64,000 nucleotides of DNA. Source: Streptomyces sp. NBC_01497 (GTDB taxonomy: Bacteria > Actinomycetota > Actinomycetes > Streptomycetales > Streptomycetaceae). The notes under the pieces were generated by a model. The model was given only the letters and a program-made list of their open reading frames with translations, had not been told where the DNA came from and did not search any database. The translations under genes were made by a program, and so were the position numbers. Numbering within the stretch: position 1 is the first letter of the stretch; each line of letters starts with the position of its first letter. The stretch lies in the NCBI RefSeq assembly GCF_036250695.1, contig NZ_CP109427.1, positions 5,394,001 through 5,458,000 of the forward strand. The letters are read 5' to 3'. Shown one piece after another: positions 41,021 to 49,045 of the stretch.

Positions 41021-41692
41021 TTAGCACCCGGACCGCTGAGAGGAAAAATCGATAAAGGACGGTGAAGGCGCAGGTCGACGCCGTGCCGCCGGAATCGTCC
41101 GCTCCTCGCCCGGCTGCGGGATCGCGCGGGCGGCCCCGACGCACGCCCAGAGCAGCACCTCGGGCCCGGGCAGCCAGGGCCCCCGTGTGTCGGGCGCCAC
41201 CACCCAGCGCGGCCCGGAGGCCTGCCCGGGGGCCAGCGGTGGCACGGTGACGGCGTCGCCGGCGCCATGGCACAGCAGCGGCGGCATGCCGCCCGCGCGG
41301 TCCGTGCCGCCCCACTCCTCCCAGTCGATGAGCGCCGGCAGCCGCTGCGCGGTGCCCGGGGTGGCGAAGAGCAGCACCCGGCCCCGGTGGGCCGCGACCG
41401 GCCCGGAGCCGGGGCCCTCGGACCACAGCCGGTCGAGGACCCGGCGGGCGAAGACGATGGGCAGGTTCACGATGTCGAAGACCGACCCGCAGGGCAGGAC
41501 GCCGGGGGCGTCGGGCCTGCCGTTCCACAGGGACAGCGCGGAGCGCGGATAGGCCGCGGCCGAGGTCAGCCAGGCGGCGCCCTCCGGGGTGACCTGCTCG
41601 GTGGGTCCCCGCTCGGCCTCACCGGGCGGGGGCAGCAGATCGGTACGGCGGGGGGCGAGGGGCGGCTTCTCTTCTCGTGGCCATGCGGTCAT
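41021..41692 (-). CDS. Small primase/polymerase-like (Prim-Pol N-terminal fold) protein
   Basis: The product is 223 residues from ATG 41692. The first 30 are Pro/Glu/Arg-rich. Residues 35-180 show a pattern I associate with short streptomycete proteins annotated as bifunctional DNA primase/polymerase: WNGRPDAPGVLPCGSVFDIVNLP, GRVLLFATPGTAQRLPALIDWEEW, then RWVVAPDTRGPWLPGPEVLLWACVGAA. The metal-binding acidic motif of true Prim-Pol enzymes is not obvious, so activity is doubtful. It has a distant lookalike at 50805-51401. It is not in an operon, and a 6-2-6 palindrome lies just before its start. The annotation is by resemblance only. Confidence 0.55.
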   Translation of the reverse strand: MTAWPREEKPPLAPRRTDLLPPPGEAERGPTEQVTPEGAAWLTSAAAYPRSALSLWNGRPDAPGVLPCGSVFDIVNLPIVFARRVLDRLWSEGPGSGPVAAHRGRVLLFATPGTAQRLPALIDWEEWGGTDRAGGMPPLLCHGAGDAVTVPPLAPGQASGPRWVVAPDTRGPWLPGPEVLLWACVGAARAIPQPGEERTIPAARRRPAPSPSFIDFSSQRSGC

Positions 41693-41696
41693 GCAC

Positions 41697-41710
41697 CCAG
41701 GTCTACCTGG
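41697..41710. promoter_or_regulatory. Palindrome before 41692 start
   Basis: CCAGGT-CT-ACCTGG is a perfect 6-2-6 inverted repeat, only 4 bases upstream of the ATG at 41692. It could be an operator or a small hairpin that affects translation start. Confidence 0.5.
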
Positions 41711-41994
41711 AGTGACGGCCGTATGGCTGTGAGTTGTGGGAAACCGGGACGCGGGGTGGAGGCGGGGCGTAACCTGCCTGCCCGCATATGCCGGACGCTC
41801 GTACGGATGCACGTGCATCCGGCGTGTGCGCCGGGGTGCGCGGGGGTGCGCCGTCGCACACCGGGACCGGCGCGCGTGTGTCCCGCTCGCGGCGGCACAG
41901 AGGTGCGGGACGTGGCGCGGGACGCGGGGCGCGGGGACGTGCGTACGCCGGGACGCTGGTACGCCGCCGTGCTGACGGCGGGCGGGCCGCGTGC
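41711..41994. other. Intergenic, no gene supported
   Basis: This stretch separates two minus-strand genes. It contains several GTACG- and TGTGCG-type short repeats but nothing I can name. The promoter of the 41692 gene should lie in its left part. Confidence 0.4.
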
Positions 41995-42345
41995 TCAGGC
42001 GTCGTGGGCCGGGGTCGTGCCGTTCAGCAGGTCCCGGCCGAACTCGATCATCTTCTTCGCGTAGTCCTCGGTCCACCCGGCCCGCTCGGCGATGTCCACC
42101 GGCGTCAGCCGGTCGAACCTGCGCGGGTCGGCGAGCTGCGCGGCCGCGATCGCCTGGAACTCGACGGCGCGGTCCGTCGCGGCGCGGAACGACAGCGCCA
42201 GTTCCGTCGACCGGTCGAGCAGCTCGCCCGGGTCGTCCATCGATTCCAGTCCGAAGAAGCGGTCGGGGTCGGCCGCCGCGGCCGAGGGCTCGAACAGGAG
42301 CGGAGCGGGCCTCGTACGGCGCCGGCCCGGGGCGGCATCCGCCAT
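41995..42345 (-). CDS. Conserved hypothetical protein, 116 residues
   Basis: The ATG at 42345 follows AGGAGGACACACC, a strong ribosome site, which supports a real gene. The product has a basic start and then a mostly helical acidic region: PDRFFGLESMDDPGELLDRSTELALSFRAATDRAVEFQAIAAAQLADPRRFDRLTPVDIAERAGWTEDYAKKMIEFGRDLL. The end resembles a helix-turn-helix-like pattern (VDIAERAGWTEDYAKKMI). No signal peptide or TM is seen. I do not recognise the family. Genes on both sides are unrelated. Confidence 0.65.
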   Translation of the reverse strand: MADAAPGRRRTRPAPLLFEPSAAAADPDRFFGLESMDDPGELLDRSTELALSFRAATDRAVEFQAIAAAQLADPRRFDRLTPVDIAERAGWTEDYAKKMIEFGRDLLNGTTPAHDA

Positions 42346-42806
42346 GGTGTGTCCTCCTGGGTACTGCTGGACGTGCTCGTACGCGAACGTGATCCGACGA
42401 GGGACCGTCGTCCATTGTCCCGCGTCGCGCAAGAGGGCGTCCGACGGGCGGACGCCCGGGAGCGTGCGGCGGTATCCGGGATCGTGGGACGCGGAGCGGG
42501 ACAGGCCCCGTGGGGCATACCGGGCGCCGGCCCTGCGGCACGCCCCCGGGGTCGTGCGGCGGTGGACCCGCGGGAGTGCGCGAGGGCCCCGGCCCACGGC
42601 AGCGGCAGGAGCGCGGCACGAGTGGCCGTCCCGCGTCGGGCGACCCCCAGCGGCCGGGCGGGGCGTTCCCCGGGCGAGCGCCCGCGACAGCCGCTCTCGC
42701 CCCGGGTCCCTACGTCGAGTTCGTGCTTCGGGCCCGCGCTTTCGGGCCGTACGTCGAGTTCGTGCTTCGGGCCCGCGCTTCCGGGCCGTACGTCGGGCCC
42801 TGTCCC
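42346..42806. other. Intergenic with tandem 39-base repeat
   Basis: No gene is supported. A 39-base unit beginning TACGTCGAGTTCGTGCTTCG occurs at 42711-42749 and 42750-42788, followed by a partial third copy. The repeat is at the 3' side of the histidine phosphatase gene. The promoter of the hypothetical gene at 41995 must lie near 42360-42420. Confidence 0.7.
42711..42796. repeat. Tandem 39-bp repeat, two copies plus partial
   Basis: The first two copies differ only at one T/C near the end of the unit (GCTTTCGGG against GCTTCCGGG). The third starts TACGTCGGGCCC and then diverges. It lies just past the histidine phosphatase stop and may affect 3'-end formation. Confidence 0.85.
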
Positions 42807-43403
42807 TCAGGCCCCGGGCTCCAGGTGCGCCGTGTCGTTCCAGACCTCCAGCGCGGGCGCCCCGTACGCCCAGCCGAGGACCGACAGGGACGCGGGCGCC
42901 AGCCTGATCCGCGAGGCGAACGCGACCGGTTCGCCGAGCCAGCGCGCGCCGATCGCCCGCAGGATGTGCCCGTGTGCGAAGACGACCGCGTCGCGCTCGG
43001 CGGACCGCGCCCAGGCCACCACCTCGTCCGCCCGCTCCGAGACCTGCGCGAGACTCTCGCCCTCGGGCACGCCGTCGCGCCAGATGAACCAGCCGGGCCT
43101 GGCTTCGGCTATCTGTGCGGGCGTGAGTCCCTCGTAGGCCCCGTAGTGGAACTCCATCAGCGCGTCCCACCGCGCCGCCCGGTCGCCGAACCCCGCGAGT
43201 TCGCACGTCTGAGCGGCCCGCACCAGGGGGCTCGTGCGGACCTCGGCGCCCGCGAGTCCCGACCACGGTGGGCGGTGCAGGCGCTCGCCGAGCGCCTTGG
43301 CGTCCGCGCGCCCCTCTTCGAGGAGGGGAATGTCCGTCCTTCCGGTGTGCTGTCCGGAAACCGACCAGGCCGTCCGGCCGTGCCGGACGAGGAACAGGCG
43401 CAT
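42807..43403 (-). CDS. Histidine phosphatase family protein (phosphoglycerate-mutase-like)
   Basis: The 198-residue protein starts [27 protein letters not shown], with catalytic H8 and the RHG motif. The second catalytic elements are the acidic residues around EFHYGAYEG and H in [17 protein letters not shown]. Length and order match the dPGM-like branch (broad-specificity acid phosphatases such as GpmB or CobC-like). It acts in the cytosol on a phosphomonoester that cannot be named. No cobalamin or glycolysis genes are adjacent. It is divergent from the PAP2 gene with a 235-base gap. Confidence 0.88.
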   Translation of the reverse strand: MRLFLVRHGRTAWSVSGQHTGRTDIPLLEEGRADAKALGERLHRPPWSGLAGAEVRTSPLVRAAQTCELAGFGDRAARWDALMEFHYGAYEGLTPAQIAEARPGWFIWRDGVPEGESLAQVSERADEVVAWARSAERDAVVFAHGHILRAIGARWLGEPVAFASRIRLAPASLSVLGWAYGAPALEVWNDTAHLEPGA

Positions 43404-43638
43404 GCGAGGGCTTCTCCCAGGAATTCGCGGGCAGATGTCCCTCCATCATCGCCCAGCCGGCCATCCCGCGTTCACCGGGCAACCCGTCCGCCCCGTCCGG
43501 CGTCCTTCCCCTCACGCCGCTTTCCGGGGCCGTCGCACGACCCGGTGAACGGCCGCACCCGCATCACCGGCGCCCCCACTGGCCCCGTAGGTTGAACGTC
43601 CGCCGAAAAGCATATGAAAACATCATGGAGACGTCCGA

Positions 43639-44607
43639 ATGTCGTACGCAGTGAGCAGCACCGACCGGACCGGGGCGCACCCCAGGCTCCGGTGGTGGAT
43701 CGAGATCCTGCTGCTCGTCGTGGTGTACGCCGCGTACTCCGCGGGCCGGCTCCTCGTACGTGGTGACATACCCGGCGCCGTCCACCACGGCATCGCGATA
43801 CTCCACATAGAACAGCACCTGCGCATCGACCCCGAGCGGACGCTCAACCGGGTCTTCACGCGCACCGCGGTCCTCGGCGTCCCCGCCGACTTCGTGTACG
43901 CGTCCCTGCACTACGTCATGACGCCCGCCGTCCTGTTCTGGCTCTACCGCCGCCGGCCCGGCCACTACCGCAGGGCCCGCACCTGGCTGATGCTCTCCAC
44001 GATGGTCGGCCTCATCGGCTTCACCCTCGTGCCGACCGCGCCGCCCCGCCTGCTCGGCAACGCGTACGGCTTCGTCGACACCATGGCGCGCTACAGCTCC
44101 TACGGCTGGTGGGGCGGCCAGGCCAGCGCCCCGCGGGGCCTCGGCAGCATCACCAACCAGTACGCGGCGATGCCGAGCCTGCACGTCGGCTGGGCCCTGT
44201 GGTGCGGCGTGATGCTGTGGCGGCACGCCAGGACCCCGCTCGTACGGTGGCTCGGCGTCACCTACCCCCTCGTCATCACGCTCGTCGTCATCGGCACCGC
44301 GAACCACTACCTCCTCGACGCCGTCGCCGGGGCCACCGTCATGGCGATCGGCGCCCTGCTGACCGACCCGCTGCGCACCGCGGTCGGCCGCGTGCTGCGC
44401 CGCCCCGACGAGCCCGAACCGACCCGCCCGGGGGCCCGCCCCGGGACCCGGGGCAGCACGATTGTCAGCGGCGGGTGCGAGACTTCGGCGGGTGAACGAT
44501 TCCCAGGGCAGCGGACCCGCACCGGCAGTTCCTCCGCAGGCGCGAAACGCGGCGCACGGCGCGGAGCGGGGGCCGACGCCGGCGGCACTACGGCGGCGGC
44601 TGGCTGA
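43639..44607 (+). CDS. PAP2-superfamily (AUR1-like) membrane phosphatase
   Basis: The 322-residue protein has about six TM segments, starting with WWIEILLLVVVYAAYSAGRLL. The phosphatase motifs are in PTAPPRLLG, AMPSLHVGWALW and TANHYLLDAVAGA, where the histidines act in catalysis. This pattern is the PAP2_3 (inositol-phosphotransferase-like) group, which works on lipid phosphates or transfers phosphoinositol. The last 70 residues are low-complexity and overlap the next gene by 116 bases. That unusually long overlap suggests the true end was lost by a change in the stop, or that the next gene begins later. Confidence 0.83.
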   Translation: MSYAVSSTDRTGAHPRLRWWIEILLLVVVYAAYSAGRLLVRGDIPGAVHHGIAILHIEQHLRIDPERTLNRVFTRTAVLGVPADFVYASLHYVMTPAVLFWLYRRRPGHYRRARTWLMLSTMVGLIGFTLVPTAPPRLLGNAYGFVDTMARYSSYGWWGGQASAPRGLGSITNQYAAMPSLHVGWALWCGVMLWRHARTPLVRWLGVTYPLVITLVVIGTANHYLLDAVAGATVMAIGALLTDPLRTAVGRVLRRPDEPEPTRPGARPGTRGSTIVSGGCETSAGERFPGQRTRTGSSSAGAKRGARRGAGADAGGTTAAAG

Positions 44608-45718
44608 GCTGCGCGGCCCCGGGGTGAGCGCGCGTCCGCTCGACGCCCGCGCGCTGGCCGCCCTCGCCGCCAACCCCGGCTGCCGGCGGCGCGCGCTGCT
44701 CGACGGGGCGGGCGTCGACAAGGGCGTGCTCGCCGAGGCCCTCGGTTCGCCCGCGCCCTTCGGCCAGTCCCAGTTCGCGTTCGCCCGGGGCAACGCGTTC
44801 GAGGCGCGCGTCAAGGCGCACGGCGGGTTCGAACTGCTGCGGCTCGTACGGGAACACCTCGGCGGCCCGCCGGCGGCGGCCGAGGAGAGTGCCCGCGTGC
44901 CCGACCTCGCCGCCGCAGGCCCCGAAGGGCGCGTGGCGCGTACGGCGCTGGCGCTGCGCGAGGCCACCGACACCGCGGGCGAGCGGGCGTGGACCCTGCT
45001 CGACCATCCGCTGCTCGCCCTCGACGTGGCGGGGTCGCCGGCCTATCTGGAGCCGGACGCCGTCGTGGTCGACCCGGACGGGCGGTGGACGGTCGTGGAG
45101 ATCAAGTCGTTCCCGATGATCGACGGCTCGGCCGACGCGACCAAGGTCGGCGCGGCGGCCCGGCAGTCGGCGGTGTACGTGCTGGCGCTGGAGCGCGTCG
45201 CGGCCCACGCCGGCGGCGCCCGCGTCGACGACCGGGTCCTGCTGGTGTGCCCGAAGGACTTCTCCAACCTGCCCGCGGCGTCCGTCGTCGACGTCCGCAA
45301 GCAGCTCGCCGTGACCCGCCGTCAGCTGGAGCGGCTGACCCGGATCGAGGACATCGCGGCGGTCCTGCCCGACGGCACGACATTCGATGTGTCCGGGCGC
45401 TCGGGCGAGCAGCTGACGGCCGCCGTCGAAGCCGTGCCCGCCGCCTACGCGCCCGAGTGCCTGGCCGCCTGCGAACTCGCCTTCCACTGCCGGGGCCGGG
45501 CGCGCGACGCCGGCGCGGTGGAGTCCCTGGGCCGGGGCGTACGGGGCGACCTCGGCGGCCTCACGACGGTCGGCGCGGTCCTGGCGGCGGCGCGCGGTGA
45601 GGCGGGCGACGCGGCGGACCCGGCGGTCGCCGCGCTGCGCAGGGCGGCCGCCCTGCGGGCCGAGGCACTCGCCGGTGCGGGTGGCGGCCCGGACGGGGGA
45701 GGTGCCGGATGTCCTTGA
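44492..45718 (+). CDS. RecB/Cas4-like PD-(D/E)XK nuclease with probable Fe-S cluster
   Basis: Taking GTG 44492, the protein has 408 residues. The nuclease core is clear: E104 in ARGNAFEARV, D189 in YLEPDAVVVD, E203 and K205 in WTVVEIKSF, and the RecB-family Q-x3-Y as Q225/Y229 in RQSAVYV. Four cysteines have the layout of Cas4, AddB and Dna2 nucleases: C64 far upstream, then C323, C327 and C333 at the end (CLAACELAFHC), probably binding a [4Fe-4S] cluster that pins the fold. It would cut single-stranded DNA ends. It overlaps the next gene by ten bases, and a helicase follows, as in a split Dna2. Confidence 0.8.
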   Translation: MNDSQGSGPAPAVPPQARNAAHGAERGPTPAALRRRLAELRGPGVSARPLDARALAALAANPGCRRRALLDGAGVDKGVLAEALGSPAPFGQSQFAFARGNAFEARVKAHGGFELLRLVREHLGGPPAAAEESARVPDLAAAGPEGRVARTALALREATDTAGERAWTLLDHPLLALDVAGSPAYLEPDAVVVDPDGRWTVVEIKSFPMIDGSADATKVGAAARQSAVYVLALERVAAHAGGARVDDRVLLVCPKDFSNLPAASVVDVRKQLAVTRRQLERLTRIEDIAAVLPDGTTFDVSGRSGEQLTAAVEAVPAAYAPECLAACELAFHCRGRARDAGAVESLGRGVRGDLGGLTTVGAVLAAARGEAGDAADPAVAALRRAAALRAEALAGAGGGPDGGGAGCP

Positions 45719-47454
45719 TCAGCACGCTGGCGCGGCTCGAAGCGGTCGACACCGGCCGGGCCACGCGGCTCGCGACCGTACGCCACCGGCACGTGTCGGA
45801 CCGCCCGCTCGTCCTCGTGCCGCTGACCACGGCGGGGGAGGCCGGGGCGCCGCTCGGGGCCCTCGTCGGCACCGACCGCGACGCGCCCCGGCTGCTGACC
45901 GTGGCTCAGCCGCGCGACCGCGACCTGCGGTTCGCGTTCCTCGCCCGGCTCGCGGACTCCGTGCTGCCCGTCATGGACGCGTACGCGGACGACGTGGAGG
46001 TCGCGGAGCGCGGCGAGACGGACCCGCAGACGGGCAAGCGCGTCAAGGTCGAGGTCGAACTGTGCGCGGACGCGCCGCAGCTGATCGTGCCCAACCGGCC
46101 GGGCATCGACTTCGTACGGCTGCTCGGCCGGTCGATGCGGTTCCGGCGCACGGCGGAGGACGACCCGGACGTGGCCTACCCCGCGCCGCCGCGCGTGCCG
46201 CTGCTCGGCCGCTGGCTCACCCACTACGGCGAACGGGCGCGCGTGCCCGGCTCGTCGCTGCTGCTCGCGATGACGGACCTGCTGGGCCGTCACTGGGCGA
46301 CCGGGCAGTCCAACCTGGAGGACCAGCATCTCGGCGCGCTCCTCGCCTGGCTGGAGCCGCCCGGCGAGCTGACGGGTCCCGAGGCGGCGCTGCGGGCCGA
46401 GGTGGGCAGGGACGCGCGGGGGCAACTGCTCTGCCCGCCCGCGGGACCCGCGACGGACCCCGCGTTCGACAACAAGCTGCTCGCGCCCGCGGTCGAGCGC
46501 TACGACCGGGCGCGCCGCGAACAGGCGGCGGCCGAGGACGGGGCGTACGCGGAGGAGCAGCTCGCCCGGGCAGCGGCGGCCGAGCGCGACCTGCGCCGGA
46601 TGCTCGCGGAGGTGCTGCGGCCCACCTGGGACGCCGTGTGGCGCGGCGTCGATCTGCTGCGGGAACTCCCCGAGGGCGCCCGCGTCGACGAGCGGTGGAC
46701 CAAGGACCGCTGGTCGTACACCGGGCACCGGGACCGGGTACGGGCGGGCGAGCCGCCCCAGCCGCGCCGGGACGACGCGGTGACGGCCGCGCGCAAACTG
46801 GCCTCGCGGGAGAGCGCCCAGGCGCAACTGGAGGCGGCGGAGGCGCTGGACGATCCGCTGGTGCTGGCCGGCCACCGGCTCGCGGGGCAGGCGTTCGTCG
46901 GCGAGGTGACAGACGTCGTCCTGGAGTACAGCGAGGGCAAACGCCCCGCCCCGAGGCCGCTGGTGACGGTGCGGACGGGTGACGCACCGCAGCTCGGGGA
47001 GCGGGCGAAGGTCTTCCGTTCGCTGGACGGCAGGCCCCAGGCGGCGGTGTTCGTCCGGTACGAGGACGTTCCGGGCGGGGCGCGGAGCGCGGGAGAGCCG
47101 GGGGCCCCGGAGCGCCAGGAGACGGACGGCCGGGAGGCGCGCGATACGGAGGCGGGTGGTGCGGAGGCGGGTGGTGCGCGGGCGGCCGGGGACGCGCCCG
47201 TCACGGTGGTCCTGCGGATCATCGACCGCATGGGCAGGAGCAAGGCTCCGGCCGAGGGCTCGGTGCCGGAGAAGGGCGACGTGATCGCGTGGACGCTGTT
47301 CGAGCACACCGTCCGCGGCGGTCCTAGGCTGCCGGAGCCGGAGGACACGCCCTGGACCCACGGCGGACCCCCGGAGGCGTTCACGGCGCCGGCGCTGCCG
47401 GACGCCCCGGCCTGGCCGGAGCCGGACCGGGACACGGAGGAGGACTTCCTGTGA
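45709..47454 (+). CDS. Uncharacterised 581-residue protein of the nuclease-helicase module
   Basis: The ATG at 45709 overlaps the nuclease stop by 10 bases. I do not recognise a family. The N-terminal 200 residues mix alpha/beta sequence (RPLVLVPLTTAGEAGAPLG, PRLLTVAQPRDRDLRFAFLARL), and the middle (about 255-330) is charged and probably coiled-coil. The C-terminal part (about 390-560) is beta-rich: AFVGEVTDVVLEYSEGKR, PLVTVRTGDAPQLGERAKVF, VTVVLRIIDRM. It might supply a beta-barrel domain like that which Dna2/Upf1 helicases carry; that is only a guess. Tight coupling to the nuclease and helicase means it works with them. Confidence 0.7.
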   Translation: MSLISTLARLEAVDTGRATRLATVRHRHVSDRPLVLVPLTTAGEAGAPLGALVGTDRDAPRLLTVAQPRDRDLRFAFLARLADSVLPVMDAYADDVEVAERGETDPQTGKRVKVEVELCADAPQLIVPNRPGIDFVRLLGRSMRFRRTAEDDPDVAYPAPPRVPLLGRWLTHYGERARVPGSSLLLAMTDLLGRHWATGQSNLEDQHLGALLAWLEPPGELTGPEAALRAEVGRDARGQLLCPPAGPATDPAFDNKLLAPAVERYDRARREQAAAEDGAYAEEQLARAAAAERDLRRMLAEVLRPTWDAVWRGVDLLRELPEGARVDERWTKDRWSYTGHRDRVRAGEPPQPRRDDAVTAARKLASRESAQAQLEAAEALDDPLVLAGHRLAGQAFVGEVTDVVLEYSEGKRPAPRPLVTVRTGDAPQLGERAKVFRSLDGRPQAAVFVRYEDVPGGARSAGEPGAPERQETDGREARDTEAGGAEAGGARAAGDAPVTVVLRIIDRMGRSKAPAEGSVPEKGDVIAWTLFEHTVRGGPRLPEPEDTPWTHGGPPEAFTAPALPDAPAWPEPDRDTEEDFL

Positions 47455-47536
47455 GGGACCACGGATGGCCGCCGTTCCTGGCGGCAGTCGACGCACACCC
47501 GACGGCGGGCACGGGACGACGGCGGGGAGGCACCAG

Positions 47537-48883
47537 GTGACGGGGCTCCTCGGCGCCGTCCGGGACACGGACCCGGGCGCGGCGGCGGCGCGGGCCACCG
47601 AGGCCATCCTGCGCGACACCCTGCACGGCACGCACCGCGGTGTGGTGGTGGACTCCCCGCCCGGCGCGGGCAAGTCGACACTCGTCGTGCGCGCGGCCCT
47701 TGAACTCGCCGCCGCGGGGCGGCCGCTGATGGTGGTCGCGCAGACCAACGCCCAGGTGGACGACCTGGTTCTGCGACTCGGCGAGAAGGACCCCGAACTG
47801 CCCGTCGGGCGGCTGCACAGCAGCGACGCGGACCCTTACGACCCGGCGCTCGACGCCCTGGAGAACGTGCGCAAGTCGTCCAGGGCGGCCGACCTCGCCG
47901 GCCTCGACGTCGTGGTCTCGACCGCCGCGAAATGGGCTCACGTCCAGGGCGTGGAGCCGTGGGGGCACGCCATCGTGGACGAGGCGTACCAGATGCGGTC
48001 CGACGCGCTGCTCGCCGTCGCCGGGCTGTTCGAGCGGGCGCTGTTCGTCGGCGACCCCGGCCAGCTCGACCCGTTCAGCGTCGTGGGGGCCGAGCAGTGG
48101 GCGGGCCTCTCGTACGACCCGTCGGCGAGTGCCGTCTCCACGCTGCTCGCGCACAATCCGCATCTGCCGCAGCACCGCCTGCCGGTGTCGTGGCGGCTGC
48201 CCGCCTCGGCGGCGCCGCTGGTGTCCCGCGCGTTCTACCCGTACACCCCGTTTCGCAGCGGTACGGACCACGGTGACCGGCTGCTCGCCTTCGGCGTCGC
48301 GTCCGACGGCTCCGGCACGGATAAGGTGCTGGACGAGGCCGCCGCATCCGGCTGGGGCCTGCTGGAACTCCCCGCGCGGCGCACCCCGCGCACCGACCCG
48401 GAAGCGGTGCGCGCCCTCGCCGGGGTCGTCCGCAGGCTGCTGGAGCGGGGCTGCGTCGCGACGAGCGAGCGCGCGGACGGGCCGGTGCCGGTGACGGCCG
48501 ACCGGGTCGCCGTGGGCACGGCCCATCGCGACCAGGCGGCGGCGGTCCGCGCGGCGCTCGCGGAACTCGGCGTGCGCGGCGTCGCGGTGGACACCGCGAA
48601 CCGTCTCCAGGGACGCGAGTTCGACGTCACGGTGGTGCTGCACCCGCTCTCCGGGCGGCCGGACGCCACGGCCTTCCACCTGGAGACCGGCCGTCTGTGC
48701 GTCCTCGCGTCCCGGCACCGGCACGCGTGCGTGGTGGTCTGCAGGGCGGGCGTCGAGGACCTGCTGGACGACCATCCCTCGACCGAACCCGTCCAGTTGG
48801 GTGTGAGCGTGAAGTTCCCGGACGGCTGGGAGGCCAACCACGCGGTACTGGCCCATCTGCGCGAACACCGGGTGATCGCGTGA
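47537..48883 (+). CDS. SF1B DNA helicase, Upf1/Dna2-like
   Basis: The GTG at 47537 follows GGGGAGG; the product has 448 residues. Walker A is DSPPGAGKST (residues 39-48). The DEAYQ box (148-152) and GDPGQLDP (172-179) are the diagnostic motifs of the DEAxQ group of superfamily 1B, to which Upf1 and Dna2 belong. Motif V is seen in VDTANRLQGREFDVTVV, and motif VI with its arginine finger in ASRHRHACVV. The C-terminus is complete. It should translocate 5' to 3' on single strands and unwind DNA. With the nuclease at 44492 and the middle protein, it looks like a three-subunit counterpart of Dna2. Confidence 0.85.
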   Translation: MTGLLGAVRDTDPGAAAARATEAILRDTLHGTHRGVVVDSPPGAGKSTLVVRAALELAAAGRPLMVVAQTNAQVDDLVLRLGEKDPELPVGRLHSSDADPYDPALDALENVRKSSRAADLAGLDVVVSTAAKWAHVQGVEPWGHAIVDEAYQMRSDALLAVAGLFERALFVGDPGQLDPFSVVGAEQWAGLSYDPSASAVSTLLAHNPHLPQHRLPVSWRLPASAAPLVSRAFYPYTPFRSGTDHGDRLLAFGVASDGSGTDKVLDEAAASGWGLLELPARRTPRTDPEAVRALAGVVRRLLERGCVATSERADGPVPVTADRVAVGTAHRDQAAAVRAALAELGVRGVAVDTANRLQGREFDVTVVLHPLSGRPDATAFHLETGRLCVLASRHRHACVVVCRAGVEDLLDDHPSTEPVQLGVSVKFPDGWEANHAVLAHLREHRVIA

Positions 48884-49045
48884 GGCGTGGGGCTTCGGCC
48901 GCGCTCCTTCGGCCGTGCACCCTGGGCCGGGATGATCCTCCGGCCGCGAACGCCGGGCCCTGACGGGTGAGCGCGTGACGCGGTGGGCGGACCTGGGCCG
49001 TCCCGAACACCGGGCGGGGGCCCGTCGCCGCGCCGTCGCGTGGGG

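Noticed and set aside
42711..42796. Tandem 39-base repeats as a CRISPR array
   Set aside because: The copies are directly adjacent with no spacers, and no cas genes are near. The Cas4-like protein at 44492 has a helicase neighbour, not cas genes.
44492..45718. Calling the nuclease a CRISPR Cas4
   Set aside because: No cas1/cas2 or repeat array is present, and the cysteine spacing is C-x3-C-x5-C instead of C-x2-C-x5-C. A Dna2-type context fits better.
45445..47748. Large minus-strand open frame opposite the module genes
   Set aside because: It is a shadow of the three plus-strand genes, with no recognisable motifs.
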